Shown here one piece after another: positions 18,228 through 27,343 of a DNA stretch of 64,000 nt. Position 1 is the first letter of the stretch. Each line of letters begins with the position of its first letter. Source of the stretch: Bacteroidales bacterium (lineage in GTDB: Bacteria; Bacteroidota; Bacteroidia; Bacteroidales; UBA1715); assembly GCA_016714605.1 (NCBI GenBank), contig JADKDL010000016.1:62001-126000 (forward strand), in the 5' to 3' direction. The translations under genes were made by a program, and so were the position numbers. Under the pieces are notes generated by a model. The model did not search any database. It was not told the origin of the DNA and was given only the letters and a program-made list of their open reading frames with translations.

Positions 18228-21200
18228 ATGAAAAAATTAGCTTTAGGATTGTTTCTTGCTTTTGCAGGAACGTCTTTATTCGGTCAAGTGTTTGACGAAG
18301 CAAATGGAATGAAAGGTTTAATAGTTGACGAAATTCCTGTTCCAGCTTCTTTAGTTGGTACTCAGGGTTTAACTGCAAACCATAAAACCTATAGATTCTT
18401 TGTTGAAATGGGTGCAGGTTATGAGTTGATGTCTGTTTTTGCTACCCCAGATAACGATGCGCATATTAATACAACTACTACTTTTTGGAATGATGAAAAT
18501 GGAGATGTAAATCCACAAACTTCGGCATATAGACCGCTTCCAACTCCAACTGATGCAAAATATTATGACTCTTGGGTAACTATAGGTGGTATTAGTGCAA
18601 CTACAGCTAGAACTCAATTTATACCTCTTGCTGATGATACTAATGGTGATGGTTATATGGCAACTCCAACAGCAGTTCCATTTGCTATTACTTTCCTTCC
18701 AGGTGTTACCGATGCTTTAGGTACTCATTTTGGTTATGAAGTTAGTCCTGATGGTAATTGGTCTACAGTTGATGCTCAGTATCTTGTTATGGGAAGCGTT
18801 GCTGGTGTAACTCCAAGAAATGCTGTTTGTATAGGTCAATTTACTACTGATGGTTATCTTGATTATCAATTTACTTTCGCAGTTAAAATTACTGGAACAC
18901 CTATATTTAGAGAGTATGTTCACACAAACGAATTTACAGATGTTCATGTATTAGCTCCTGAGAAAGTTCGTTGGAACAACGCTCCTGATGCTGCACCTGC
19001 TCTTAATATAGTTGCACCTGCTTCTATTAATAAAGGACAAACAGTTGCTATCACTGGTACTGCTACTGATAACGTAAATGTATCTAGCATTGCTTTCAGT
19101 GTTAATGGTGTTGTTGTTGAAACTATCACTACTACTGGTAATGCTAATGTTTCTGTACCTTATAGCTTCTCTTGGACATGTCCAGGTGGTTCTTCTGCTA
19201 TATTTGCTGTAACTGCTATTGATAATAGAAACCAAGCAACTACTCAAACAGCTACTGCTACTATAGTTGACGCTAATCCTACAATAGTTGATTTCGTTGC
19301 TCCTAATACTGATACTGCAGTTAACATGAATCCTTTCACAGTACTTGTAAGAGCTACTGATGCTGACGAAACTATCTCTGGTGTTACTATTAATGGTCAA
19401 GTTGCTACTGCTTTAGCTAACGGTCTTTATTCAATTGTTTACACTCCAACTGTAGGTGCAAGAACTATTTCTGCTTCTGCTACTGTAAACCTTATTTCTG
19501 GTGGAACTGCTGCTATTTCTGCAACTTCTGGAACTATAACAGCTACTAACGCTGCTCCTGCAATCAGCTTCGCAACTCCTGTTGCTCCTTTTAGTATTGT
19601 AATTTTAAATGATACTACTTTTGTAGTTAATGCTACTGATGCTGACGGTTCTGTTGCTAGAGTTGATTTCTTCATTGGAAATGCTACTACACCTTCTTTC
19701 ACTGATAATGATGGAACTGATGGTTTCTCTTTCAATTGGGCTGGTTCTTCTGCTGTAAACCCTGCATTTGCTGTTAGAGCTCGTGCTACTGATAATAATG
19801 GTGCTCAAACTTCTGCTACTATTACTTTCGCAGTTGCTTTCCCTAATAACGGTCCTGCTTATGCTATTGAAAGTGTAACTACTTTCTGTTCTTCTGCTGA
19901 TGTATTCTGCTTACCTATGGTAACTACAAAAGCTGTTGTTGGTGTTACTGGTTATGATGTTGAATTGAAATATGACAATTCAAAAGTTTCTCCTACAGGT
20001 ATTGTTACTGCTGGTGAAGATTTGATTGCTGACAGAGATTTTACTTCTTACAAAATTAATGTTGTAGGTGATACAATGGTTCGTGTTTCTTTATTCTTTA
20101 ACGGAACTGCTCCTGCTGGTTCTTCTTTCAATGGTAATGGTACTGTTTTCTGTGTTGAATTCTCTAGAAACTATAACTTTGGTGATGTTGATACTGCTGA
20201 ATTTACTATGCCTGTTGTAGAAGAAAGTTATCCTACTTATGTAATGCAAACTTCTGCAATTGCTGGAAATTATTATTCTATAAAAGAAACTGAATTCAAT
20301 GGTGCTATTTCTTTCTGGTCAGATAACAAAAGAATGTCTTTTGTACCTACTGTAAATGATACAACTCAAATATATGGTATAGATGCTCCAACTGTTGTTG
20401 CTGCTACTGTTGATGCTAACGGTGCATTCACTTATGATATCGCTAGTGGTGAAAGTATCATGATAAAAAGAGATGTAACTAACTCTTATGATGTTCAAAC
20501 TGTTATTTCTGGTCAAGATGCTTATTATACTGCTCTTGTAACTGTAGAAGATGAAAGCTTTATTCCTAATGTTTACCAAATAGTAGCAATGGATGTTAAC
20601 CGTGACGGTCAAGTATCTGCTGGGGATATTACTCAAATGCAACAAAGAACTGTAGCTAACATTGGAGAATTTACTCAAAACAGTGCTGTTGCAAAAACTG
20701 ACTGGGTATTTGTTCCATCTAGAACTATTCTTGAAGACTTCTCTTATAGAGTATCTGAAAACTATCCTTTAACTGATGGTATTGGTTATTCTAGAAAAAG
20801 AGTTCCTACTGTTGAAGATGAAATTGCTCTTCCAATTGAAGGTACAGATTGTCCTATTATCAGCGACGAAAACTATAAAGGTATCCTTTTAGGCGACGTT
20901 ACTGGTAACTACGCTGCTGCTGCTAATAGCCCATTATTCAAATCTGGTGAAGAAGCTGCTTCTTTATCTTTTGATATTAGTGAAGTTGTTAATGGTAAAG
21001 TAACTATTACTGTAACTGCTAGTTCTGAAGTAAATATCGAATCTTATGATTTCAATATGTCTTTTGATTCTGAAAAATTTGCTTATGATTCTACTAAAAC
21101 TAAAATGTTTGGTGTTGGTAAATGTGGAAACTCTAAAGTTGATACTTTAAGTTGTACTGCTTTTAACACAGGTAAATTGAAAAATGGTCAAATAGTTACT

Positions 21201-21548
21201 TTAGTTTTTGACGCTGTTGAAGCTATGAAAAAAGGAGATATCTCTTTCAAAACTGGTTTAATCAACGAAAAAGCTGTAGTTATGAATGTAACTGAACAAG
21301 AAATTGAACTTGGTTTAGATGCTGCTTCTCTTGAAGTATCTGTAAGTCCAGTTCCTGCTACTGAAGAATTAAATGTTTCTGTATCTGAAGTAGCTACTAT
21401 TCAATTAGTATCTATGTTAGGTATCGTTATTTATGAAGTAGAAGCTTCTCAAGTTTCTATTCCTGTAAGCGCTCTAGCTGCTGGTTCTTATGTAGTTAAA
21501 GTTATAAACGGAGCTCAAGTAGTTGAGAAAACTGTTATAATTAAATAA
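18228..21548 (+). CDS. Modular T9SS scaffold-like protein (copy B), intact
   Basis: The 1,106-residue product has a signal peptide (MKKLALGLFLAFAGTSLFGQ) and the locus-specific domain to about residue 245 (KTYRFFVEM, YYDSWVTIG, GQFTTDG). Three Ig-like repeats follow (about 255-545; LNIVAPASINKGQTVAITG, VDFVAPNTDTAV, ISFATPVAPFSI). Next come a cohesin-like module (YAIESVTTFCSSADVFCLP, FNGNGTVFCVEF), a calcium loop DVNRDGQVSAGD at residues 789-800 and a GDVTGNY motif near 890. A second cohesin-like module follows (VTITVTASSEVNIESYDFN, LKNGQIVTLVFDA), then a type A sorting tail ending KTVIIK. It should be exported by T9SS and held on the surface. Ala and Thr codons are overwhelmingly GCT and ACT, as in the preceding copy 2 gene, so both are probably highly expressed. 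Cohesin and dockerin labels rest on motif reading, not a profile search. Confidence 0.75.
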   Translation: MKKLALGLFLAFAGTSLFGQVFDEANGMKGLIVDEIPVPASLVGTQGLTANHKTYRFFVEMGAGYELMSVFATPDNDAHINTTTTFWNDENGDVNPQTSAYRPLPTPTDAKYYDSWVTIGGISATTARTQFIPLADDTNGDGYMATPTAVPFAITFLPGVTDALGTHFGYEVSPDGNWSTVDAQYLVMGSVAGVTPRNAVCIGQFTTDGYLDYQFTFAVKITGTPIFREYVHTNEFTDVHVLAPEKVRWNNAPDAAPALNIVAPASINKGQTVAITGTATDNVNVSSIAFSVNGVVVETITTTGNANVSVPYSFSWTCPGGSSAIFAVTAIDNRNQATTQTATATIVDANPTIVDFVAPNTDTAVNMNPFTVLVRATDADETISGVTINGQVATALANGLYSIVYTPTVGARTISASATVNLISGGTAAISATSGTITATNAAPAISFATPVAPFSIVILNDTTFVVNATDADGSVARVDFFIGNATTPSFTDNDGTDGFSFNWAGSSAVNPAFAVRARATDNNGAQTSATITFAVAFPNNGPAYAIESVTTFCSSADVFCLPMVTTKAVVGVTGYDVELKYDNSKVSPTGIVTAGEDLIADRDFTSYKINVVGDTMVRVSLFFNGTAPAGSSFNGNGTVFCVEFSRNYNFGDVDTAEFTMPVVEESYPTYVMQTSAIAGNYYSIKETEFNGAISFWSDNKRMSFVPTVNDTTQIYGIDAPTVVAATVDANGAFTYDIASGESIMIKRDVTNSYDVQTVISGQDAYYTALVTVEDESFIPNVYQIVAMDVNRDGQVSAGDITQMQQRTVANIGEFTQNSAVAKTDWVFVPSRTILEDFSYRVSENYPLTDGIGYSRKRVPTVEDEIALPIEGTDCPIISDENYKGILLGDVTGNYAAAANSPLFKSGEEAASLSFDISEVVNGKVTITVTASSEVNIESYDFNMSFDSEKFAYDSTKTKMFGVGKCGNSKVDTLSCTAFNTGKLKNGQIVTLVFDAVEAMKKGDISFKTGLINEKAVVMNVTEQEIELGLDAASLEVSVSPVPATEELNVSVSEVATIQLVSMLGIVIYEVEASQVSIPVSALAAGSYVVKVINGAQVVEKTVIIK

Positions 21549-21576
21549 TTTTTGATTGATTGAAATGTTTCATTTC

Positions 21577-21604
21577 GCCCCGGTGCATAACCGGGGCTTT
21601 TTTT
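21577..21604 (+). terminator. Rho-independent terminator after scaffold copy B
   Basis: GCCCCGG (21577-21583) pairs with CCGGGGC (21591-21597), followed by seven T. This is the most GC-rich hairpin in the region. Confidence 0.92.
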
Positions 21605-21781
21605 ATGGCCTTTCGTGTTTTTGAAATGCACAATGTTTTAATGTCCTGATTATGTTAAGTTTAAGTATTTGTTTTTTGTTTTATTTAGTTTAGATAAAAA
21701 TTGATTGGGTGTGAGATTTTTATTAGTTCTTTCGGCTGTATTGCAATGCAGTTGGTGTGTATGTGTGTAAAATAATTTGTA

Positions 21782-23890
21782 ATGAAGCAATATCTTTTTT
21801 TATTTAGAGTACTCTACTTCTTTTTCTTTTTTAATATTTATTATTCTCGGGTTGTATGTGCTAATGAGCATACTGACTTATATAAAGAATATTCATTGTC
21901 CGATGAAAATGTGCCGCCCAAAGTGGCTATAACGGTGCCGAGAGAGCCGGAAATATTTTTGCAGGTAAATGATCGTATAGAAATCAGGGTTACGGTTAGT
22001 GATATTGATGGGGTAGTGAGAAAAGTAATCTTTTTTAGAAATGGTGTGCTTGTTCATACCGATTTGACCGTTTCTGATGGGTTTACTTATAATCTTACCG
22101 ATACTGTTGCAGGATTATCAATTATAACCGCTGCTGCCTTCGACGATGCTGGTGCACAAGCATATTCAAAACCTTTAAAGGTTACAATTTCAAATACTCC
22201 TACAAATCAACCATACAAAATCGAATCTTTGAAAGAAGCTTGTTCAATTGATTTTATTTGTCCAGATATAATTGCGAATAACCTTGTTGAAAATGTTATT
22301 GGTTATGATTTTGATATGCATTTCAATCCTGATAAAGTCACACCTTCCAATTTAATTAGAGTGGCTACCGATTTAGTTCAAGATACCTCTTGGATTTCTT
22401 ATAGAATGCGAAAAGTTAATGATTCTTTATTAAGAGCTTCTGTTTATTTTAATGTTAATGCGCCTAAAAACATCAGTTTTAATGGTACAGGCAATCTATT
22501 TTGTGTAGAATTTCTTAAAAGTCCCAGTTTTGATATGGGCGATACTGCTCTCTTTTCTATTGATCTGATGTCTGAAAGTTATCTGACAGAGGTCGTAGAT
22601 AAAAAAGTGAATGATGGACATTACGTAACCGTAAAGGATTCAATTTTTAGAGGTTCTGTTACCTCTTGGTTAAATAATGCACCAATTAAAGACCCCGAAG
22701 GTGCAGAAGAAAATATATTTTTGTTTGGAAATAAAAGAAAGAGTTCCACACCGGTTAATGAAAAAGGACTCTTTTACTATGATATAAATAATGGAGACAG
22801 AGTGTCTCTTTTTAGAAATCTTGACAATGATTATGACATGCAACCATACATAAGCGGATATGATGCCTATTTAATGTCAAAAGTTCTGGAGTTGGATACC
22901 GTCTTTACACCTTCCATTTACCAAATCATTGCTATGGATGTTAACAGAGACGGCAAAATAACCGATGGAGACCTAGCACAAATCCAAATGCGTTCAACCG
23001 CCCGTATCGATGAGTTTATCCAAGCTTCTGATACTACCAAAGATTGGCTGTTTATTACCTCAAAGGAATTGAAGCAAGATACTACCTTCAAAATATCAGC
23101 GCGCTATCCTTATGATGATGGGGTAGGGTATTCGAAGTTCAGAGTACCGCGTACTTCAGATTTGTTTATCATTGATATAGAGAATAATCAAAACTGCCCT
23201 AGAATTGCTACCGAAAAATTTAAAACGGTTCTTTTAGGAGATGTTACCGGAAATTATGGTCACTCTTTAATCGATTCCATTTCAAATCCCGATACTATTG
23301 CTTTTGCTATTAAAAGATTAAATCACAAAGAATATGAAATAACTATAGAGGTTCTTTCTTTAGATACCGTAAAGGGTGTTGATTTATTTTTTAGTTTAAA
23401 TAATAATTTATTGTTAAGAGAAATTATAAGTTTTCAAGATAACGATGATTTTATTGTTTCAGAGAATAAAAAAATAAAATTTTCAGGTTACTATAACCTT
23501 GAAAGTACCAATAAAAAAATTAAGTTAAAAGTATATTCCGATTCACTTATAAAGCTCAGCGATTTCGAATTTTTCAACCTATATGTTAATGAAAAGTTGG
23601 CACAGTTAAAACTTTATTATGAACCCAGCGATTCATACTTTTATAATCCGCTTCAAGTTGAAATCTATCCCAATCCTACCTATGGTATTATTAATATAAA
23701 GTTCAATGCCGAAAATGCAACCGTGTCTATATTGAGTATGCTTGGAGTTGAATTAGCAACTTTAAGAAATGTAAATCAACAATGTGTTTTCGATTTTGAA
23801 TATTTGCCCACTGCTTCATATATTGTAAAAGTTGAAACTGAAAAAGCCTCGGTTCAACAAATTGTATTAAGAAAAAAACACAAAAAGTAA
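21782..23890 (+). CDS. Modular T9SS scaffold-like protein (copy C), without the locus-specific N-terminal domain
   Basis: The 702-residue protein aligns with the C-terminal two thirds of copies A and B. After a signal peptide (MKQYLFLFRVLYFFFFFNIYYS) there is one Ig-like repeat (PPKVAITVPREPEIFLQ, VSDIDGVVRKVIFF), a cohesin-like module (YKIESLKEACSIDFICPD, FNGTGNLFCVEF), the dockerin-type loop DVNRDGKITDGD at residues 386-397, the GDVTGNY motif near residue 487, a second beta-rich module, and a type A sorting tail (VEIYPNPTYGIINIKF to PTASYIVKV). It lacks the locus-specific N-terminal domain and two of the three Ig-like repeats. Because a good signal peptide begins it, this looks like a genuine short architecture and not a fragment. 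It sits between terminated copy B and the SusC operon. Function is inferred only from its paralogues. Confidence 0.72.
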   Translation: MKQYLFLFRVLYFFFFFNIYYSRVVCANEHTDLYKEYSLSDENVPPKVAITVPREPEIFLQVNDRIEIRVTVSDIDGVVRKVIFFRNGVLVHTDLTVSDGFTYNLTDTVAGLSIITAAAFDDAGAQAYSKPLKVTISNTPTNQPYKIESLKEACSIDFICPDIIANNLVENVIGYDFDMHFNPDKVTPSNLIRVATDLVQDTSWISYRMRKVNDSLLRASVYFNVNAPKNISFNGTGNLFCVEFLKSPSFDMGDTALFSIDLMSESYLTEVVDKKVNDGHYVTVKDSIFRGSVTSWLNNAPIKDPEGAEENIFLFGNKRKSSTPVNEKGLFYYDINNGDRVSLFRNLDNDYDMQPYISGYDAYLMSKVLELDTVFTPSIYQIIAMDVNRDGKITDGDLAQIQMRSTARIDEFIQASDTTKDWLFITSKELKQDTTFKISARYPYDDGVGYSKFRVPRTSDLFIIDIENNQNCPRIATEKFKTVLLGDVTGNYGHSLIDSISNPDTIAFAIKRLNHKEYEITIEVLSLDTVKGVDLFFSLNNNLLLREIISFQDNDDFIVSENKKIKFSGYYNLESTNKKIKLKVYSDSLIKLSDFEFFNLYVNEKLAQLKLYYEPSDSYFYNPLQVEIYPNPTYGIINIKFNAENATVSILSMLGVELATLRNVNQQCVFDFEYLPTASYIVKVETEKASVQQIVLRKKHKK

Positions 23891-24010
23891 GTTTTTTTTT
23901 TAAATAAAATATTAAAAATCTTTTCAAGAATAAATTTTGTTTAAAATCATTTATTAACCGTTATTTTTTTTGTAGTTAATATAATATTTCTTAATTTAGA
24001 TTTAGAATTA

Positions 24011-24040
24011 TTGAAAAATCGAAGTTTTTATATAGTTTTG
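24011..24040 (+). promoter_or_regulatory. Bacteroidetes-type promoter of the SusC/SusD operon
   Basis: TTG at 24011-24013 and TAGTTTTG at 24033-24040 are separated by 19 nt, matching the Bacteroidetes sigma-ABfr consensus TTG and TAnnTTTG. Transcription would begin near 24047, leaving a leader of about 70 nt. Confidence 0.65.
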
Positions 24041-24115
24041 CACCTTAAGAATGCCTTAAAATAAAAGACAAGAAATTTCTTTAAACTAATTGTTAACTCA
24101 AAATTATAAATATTC

Positions 24116-27100
24116 ATGAAAAGAGTCTACCAAAATTCAAAGCGACTACTAATGTTAGTGGCGTCTTTTTTTCTGCTTGGGTACACCTATGCCCAAATTA
24201 CAATTACTGGTACTATATTGGATGAAGCTACCAAAGAACCCGTAATTGGAGCCAATGTAGTTGAAAAAGGCACTACTAATGGAACAACTACTGATTTTGA
24301 CGGAAATTACACCATTACGGTTGCCGGCAAAAATTCTGAGCTTATTTTTTCTTATGTAAGTTATGTTAATCAAACTGTCAAAGTTGGAGAGCAAAAAAAA
24401 ATCAGTCTTTCTTTGAAAGAAGACAGAGTTGAGATTGATGAGTTTGTTAAAATTGGTTATGCTGTTGCAAAGAAAGAAGACGTAACTTCATCTATCACTT
24501 CACTTAAAGATGACGATATTAAGAATCGTCCGGTTTTAGGTGTAGATCAAGCCTTACAAGGTAAAGCTGCAGGTGTTTCTGTGAAAGCTAACTCGGGTAC
24601 TCCAGGTGGTGAAATGGAAGTAAACATCAGAGGTGTTGCTTCATTAAGAAATTCAAAACCACTTTATGTTATTGATGGGGTTCCTTCTGAAGATATTGGT
24701 GGTCTTAACAACTCTGACGTTGCAACAATTTCAATATTAAAAGATGCTTCGGCTTGTGCTATTTATGGTGCTAGAGGTGCAAATGGTGTAATAATCATTT
24801 CTACAAAAAGTGGTAGAGAAGGCGGAGGAAAGGCAACTGAAAAAATCAATGTAGATTTTTCTGCTTACAGAGGTACTCAAAAAGCTTGGAAAAAAGTTGA
24901 TGTTATGAATGCTGAGGAGTATATGAGTTATTATAATGAACTTAATGATACTGTAGCTTATACTTTAGTAAATGATACTATTTATTTTAATGGTGTTTCT
25001 CAAAATGTTGATTCAAAAGGTACTGATTGGCAAGATGAGGTTTTTAGAGATGCTGTAATTGAGAATTATCAGTTAAGTATAAGTGGAGGTAGTGAAAAAT
25101 CTAATTTTGCATCTTCTATTAGTTGGTTTAATCAAGAAGGTGTTGTTAAGACTACCGATTTTCAAAGATTGACTGCAAGAGTTCGTGGTGATCATAAAAT
25201 AGGAAAAAGAATTAGGTTTGGTGAACAAATCGGATTTAATCAAGCTCGTCAAAGCGTAGTCAGTCAAGGAAGTGAGTGGGATAATGTTTTGTCTTATGCA
25301 CTTGTAGCAAATCCTACATTACCTGTATATGATAAAGAAAGATTTTATGATTCTACCTTATATTTATACAATCAAAGAAATCCAAAAGCATATTCATATA
25401 GTGTTGTTAGAAATCCTGTTACCGTTTTAGACGAACATTCTGATAAAAATACTACATATGGCTTAGGTGGTAACTTCTATGTTGAGGTAGACTTGTTTAA
25501 AGGTCTTACCTATCGTTCACAATTCTCAATGAGCTTATGGGACGAAAAGAGATATCGTTATAGTAATGAATATTATTTAGCTCCAGATTTTCAATCTTCA
25601 AGAAGATTAGAAGAAAGATATATAAGTGGTCATAATTCAAATACAACACATCAACTATCTTATAATAAACTGTTTTATGCAAAAAAAGATGGTGTTAGAG
25701 ATTCTACTAAAATTGTTCATAGCCTTAATGCTGTAATAGCTACTGAAAAATATCAGACCTATGACAAGTCATTTACAGTTTGGGGAGAAAATTTATATTC
25801 TGAAGATGAAAATCTTAGAGAACCTTGGATAGCACGTGGATCTAGATATGAGAGACAGTCATGGCAAGGTGTTAATACTTGGACTATGGCATCTTATTTG
25901 GGTAGAGTAGAATATGGTTTGTTAAACAGATATAATTTTAATGTAAGTGTTAGACGTGATGGTTCTTCAAAATTTGGACCTGAAAATAAATGGCAATCAT
26001 TTCCATCTTTGGGTTTTGCATGGAAAATTCACAATGAGAAATTCTTCAAAAATAGCGAGGCTCTCAAATTCATAAGTGAGTGTAAATTACGTTATGGATG
26101 GGGTAAAATTGGTAATGCAGCAGCTGCAGACTCTTATGGTTGGGCTTCTTTGATGGCTACTTCTCAAACAGAAGCTTATTATAATTTTAATAATAAGGTA
26201 GTTACTGGTGCTACTCCTAGAACGTTAGCTAACACTGCCGTGCATTGGGAAGCTGCTAAAACAACAAATATTGGTATGGATTTTCAATTTTTTAAAGGAA
26301 AAATTTTATTCTCTGCCGATTGGTTTACTAGATTAACAACTGATATGTTGCTTGAAGACCCAATTCCTTTAACTTCAGGTTTCCTTGAAAACCCTATTGT
26401 GAATTTAGGTGAAATGAAGAACTCAGGTTATGAATTCAATTTGGGTTATCAGAAAAAAGAAGGTGAATTTCATTACAATATAAATGGTAATATTTCTTTT
26501 GTAGAAAATCAACTTGCTTATATGGGTCAAACTGGAATTGAACCAAATATTCAGTCGGCTGGTCAAATTGCTGCTCGTGAAACTAAAGTTGTAAGAAATG
26601 CTGAACTTCAAGATGTTGGTGCGTTTTATGGTTTTAAAGTTGATGAAGAGAATCCAATTTATGAAACATGGGCTGATATTAATAATGGACCTAAACCACT
26701 TTCTTCAACTGTAGCTCCCGGTGATTTAAGATTTGTGGATATTAATAATGATGGTTTAATCAATGATGACGATAAAACTTATATTGGTTCACCACTTCCT
26801 GATTTTACTTATGGATTTTCTTTTGGAGCTGATTATAAGGGAATAGATCTTTCTTTATCCTTAACTGGTTCGCAAGGAAACGATTTGTTTAATGCTATGA
26901 AATTCTTCACCGACAACAATGCTAATGGTTACAATCAAAGTATAAGAAGATTAGAAGCTTGGACTGAAGATAACACTGGGTCTGATATTCCTCGAAATTC
27001 ATTAACTAATACAAATTATAATACAGTTTCTAGTTGGTGGATTGAAGATGGTAGTTTTCTAAGATTAAAAGATATAACTCTTGGATATACTTTACCTGAT

Positions 27101-27319
27101 AAACTAGTTTCTAAATTGAAAATGTCAAAATTGAGAGTTTACATTCAAGCTCAAAACTTATTGACCTTTACAAAATATTCGGGTTACGATCCAGAAATCG
27201 GAAACAATCCTGAGCAAGGGTTTGATTCACAAGGAAATAAAGGTTTTGAGCTTGGTATCGATAGAGGTGCATATCCTCAAGCTAAAGCATTTATTCTTGG
27301 TTTAAATCTTTCTTTTTAA
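24116..27319 (+). CDS. SusC/RagA family TonB-dependent outer membrane transporter
   Basis: The 1,067 residues show a signal peptide (residues 1-26), a carboxypeptidase-D-like domain (about 28-112, ITGTILDEATKEPVIGANVVEKG), a plug beginning DEFVKIGYAVAKKEDVTSSITSL and the family signature SILKDASACAIYGARGANGVIIIS. The conserved C-terminal region has LRLKDITLGYTLP, IQAQNLLTFTKYSGYDPE, YPQAKAFILGLNLSF and a terminal Phe. SusC proteins carry oligosaccharides or peptides across the outer membrane with TonB energy, using a SusD lid encoded 24 bp downstream. No polysaccharide-degrading enzyme or ECF sigma/anti-sigma pair is adjacent, so the substrate is open. A calcium-loop-like DINNDGLINDDD lies near residue 880, common in this family. 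Confidence 0.93.
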   Translation: MKRVYQNSKRLLMLVASFFLLGYTYAQITITGTILDEATKEPVIGANVVEKGTTNGTTTDFDGNYTITVAGKNSELIFSYVSYVNQTVKVGEQKKISLSLKEDRVEIDEFVKIGYAVAKKEDVTSSITSLKDDDIKNRPVLGVDQALQGKAAGVSVKANSGTPGGEMEVNIRGVASLRNSKPLYVIDGVPSEDIGGLNNSDVATISILKDASACAIYGARGANGVIIISTKSGREGGGKATEKINVDFSAYRGTQKAWKKVDVMNAEEYMSYYNELNDTVAYTLVNDTIYFNGVSQNVDSKGTDWQDEVFRDAVIENYQLSISGGSEKSNFASSISWFNQEGVVKTTDFQRLTARVRGDHKIGKRIRFGEQIGFNQARQSVVSQGSEWDNVLSYALVANPTLPVYDKERFYDSTLYLYNQRNPKAYSYSVVRNPVTVLDEHSDKNTTYGLGGNFYVEVDLFKGLTYRSQFSMSLWDEKRYRYSNEYYLAPDFQSSRRLEERYISGHNSNTTHQLSYNKLFYAKKDGVRDSTKIVHSLNAVIATEKYQTYDKSFTVWGENLYSEDENLREPWIARGSRYERQSWQGVNTWTMASYLGRVEYGLLNRYNFNVSVRRDGSSKFGPENKWQSFPSLGFAWKIHNEKFFKNSEALKFISECKLRYGWGKIGNAAAADSYGWASLMATSQTEAYYNFNNKVVTGATPRTLANTAVHWEAAKTTNIGMDFQFFKGKILFSADWFTRLTTDMLLEDPIPLTSGFLENPIVNLGEMKNSGYEFNLGYQKKEGEFHYNINGNISFVENQLAYMGQTGIEPNIQSAGQIAARETKVVRNAELQDVGAFYGFKVDEENPIYETWADINNGPKPLSSTVAPGDLRFVDINNDGLINDDDKTYIGSPLPDFTYGFSFGADYKGIDLSLSLTGSQGNDLFNAMKFFTDNNANGYNQSIRRLEAWTEDNTGSDIPRNSLTNTNYNTVSSWWIEDGSFLRLKDITLGYTLPDKLVSKLKMSKLRVYIQAQNLLTFTKYSGYDPEIGNNPEQGFDSQGNKGFELGIDRGAYPQAKAFILGLNLSF

Positions 27320-27343
27320 TTAATTGATAAAATTTATTTAGAT

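Noticed and set aside
18951..19400. 149-codon antisense frame in scaffold B
   Set aside because: The strongly biased sense codons (GCT, ACT) create long stop-free antisense frames rich in Ser, Asn and Ile; the product is low-complexity and has no start signal.
14196..23890. True cellulosome
   Set aside because: No glycoside hydrolase in the window carries a dockerin, and the GH3 enzymes at 43548 and 51750 have none; only the module types are similar.
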